Source: Streptococcus suis (GTDB taxonomy: Bacteria > Bacillota > Bacilli > Lactobacillales > Streptococcaceae). Taken from it: a stretch of 33,550 nt of DNA. The translations under genes and the position numbers were made by a program. This document shows positions 33,416 to 33,550 of the stretch, in pieces. The stretch covers positions 1 through 33,550 of the forward strand of contig NZ_POJD01000210.1 in NCBI RefSeq assembly GCF_002960445.1, in the 5' to 3' direction. Each line of letters opens with the position of its first letter. The first letter of the stretch is position 1. The notes under the pieces were generated by a model. That model saw nothing but the letters and a program-made list of their open reading frames with translations, ran no database searches and was not told where the DNA came from.

Positions 33416-33440
33416 TGTAATCACTTCAGGAGTGATTACA
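33416..33440 (+). promoter_or_regulatory. Attenuator hairpin sequestering the erm(B) ribosome-binding site
   Basis: A perfect 10-bp stem (TGTAATCACT with AGTGATTACA) has a 5-nt loop TCAGG. The ribosome-binding site (CAGGAG, 33427-33432) sits in the loop and 3' strand, and the last stem base is the A of the erm(B) start codon. In the uninduced state the hairpin blocks translation, as in standard translational attenuation of erm genes. Confidence 0.9.
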
Positions 33441-33550
33441 TGAACAAAAATATAAAATATTCTCAAAACTTTTTAACGAGTGAAAAAGTACTCAACCAAA
33501 TAATAAAACAATTGAATTTAAAAGAAACCGATACCGTTTACGAAATTGGA
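33440..33550 (+). CDS. erm(B): 23S rRNA adenine N6-methyltransferase Erm(B), N-terminal part (continues past window)
   Basis: ATG at 33440 opens 37 codons to the window end, recognised as the N-terminus of Erm(B): [20 protein letters not shown], then the Rossmann approach TDTVYEIG that starts SAM-binding motif I. Erm(B) dimethylates A2058 of 23S rRNA and confers macrolide, lincosamide and streptogramin B resistance. It is preceded by its leader peptide and attenuator, so expression is probably inducible. Its 3' part is not visible. This cassette's arrival truncated the methylase/helicase gene. Confidence 0.96.

Overview
The window is accessory DNA from a low-GC Gram-positive, most likely Streptococcus; it looks like the integrative conjugative elements (ICEs) of S. 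suis and S. agalactiae. The reasons are the AT-rich, strongly Shine-Dalgarno-led genes, a Gram-positive type IV secretion operon in the order known for ICESa2603/Tn5252-like elements, a YSIRK/LPxTG antigen I/II-type adhesin, and the streptococcal/enterococcal resistance genes ant(6), sat4, aph(3')-III and erm(B). Species-level assignment is inference. All convincing genes lie on the + strand.

Layout. (1) 1-2000: aminoglycoside/streptothricin cluster, ant(6)-Ia (3' part), sat4 and aph(3')-IIIa, ending in a strong terminator. (2) 2215-3816: gene debris, comprising a frameshifted WYL-type regulator, a truncated RibD/DHFR-like gene and the 3' remnant of an unrelated membrane protein gene. (3) About 3914-3955: a short sequence encoding what looks like the C-terminus of the 23S rRNA methyltransferase RumA, read here as an ICE attachment-site core. 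(4) 4166-8293: left ICE module with a small ORF, RepA-type initiator, 31-codon membrane peptide, cytosine-C5 methyltransferase, an ICE protein of unknown function, a divergent Spx-like protein lacking CxxC, a small HTH-like protein and a CPBP membrane protease. (5) 8370-20118: conjugation operon of PcfB-like, VirD4, VirB2-like, VirB6, PrgI/VirB3, VirB4 and a VirB1-like cell-wall hydrolase. The hydrolase gene is interrupted by a 2784-nt group II intron whose exact removal rejoins the CHAP domain in frame. (6) 20119-21095: a consensus promoter, about 200 nt of structured non-coding RNA ending in a strong terminator, then a PBECR4-like (predicted nuclease-fold) gene whose ribosome-binding site abuts the U-tract. 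I regard this as the best candidate for an undescribed system. (7) 21363-26985: antigen I/II-like adhesin with three 177-aa repeats, a small TSP3/calcium-binding-like protein and an unknown acidic protein. (8) 27034-32920: a giant N6-methylase/SNF2-helicase gene, broken by an in-frame amber codon and cut off by inserted DNA. (9) 32920-33550: omega-operator heptads, a truncated omega repressor, and the promoter, leader peptide, attenuator and first 37 codons of erm(B).

Together this is the replication/conjugation half of an ICE carrying an adhesin and possibly a defence or addiction cargo, hemmed in by resistance genes on both sides. No integrase, relaxase or oriT was recognised, so mobility of the element cannot be judged from this window. 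All family names come from reading the sequence; no database search was run.
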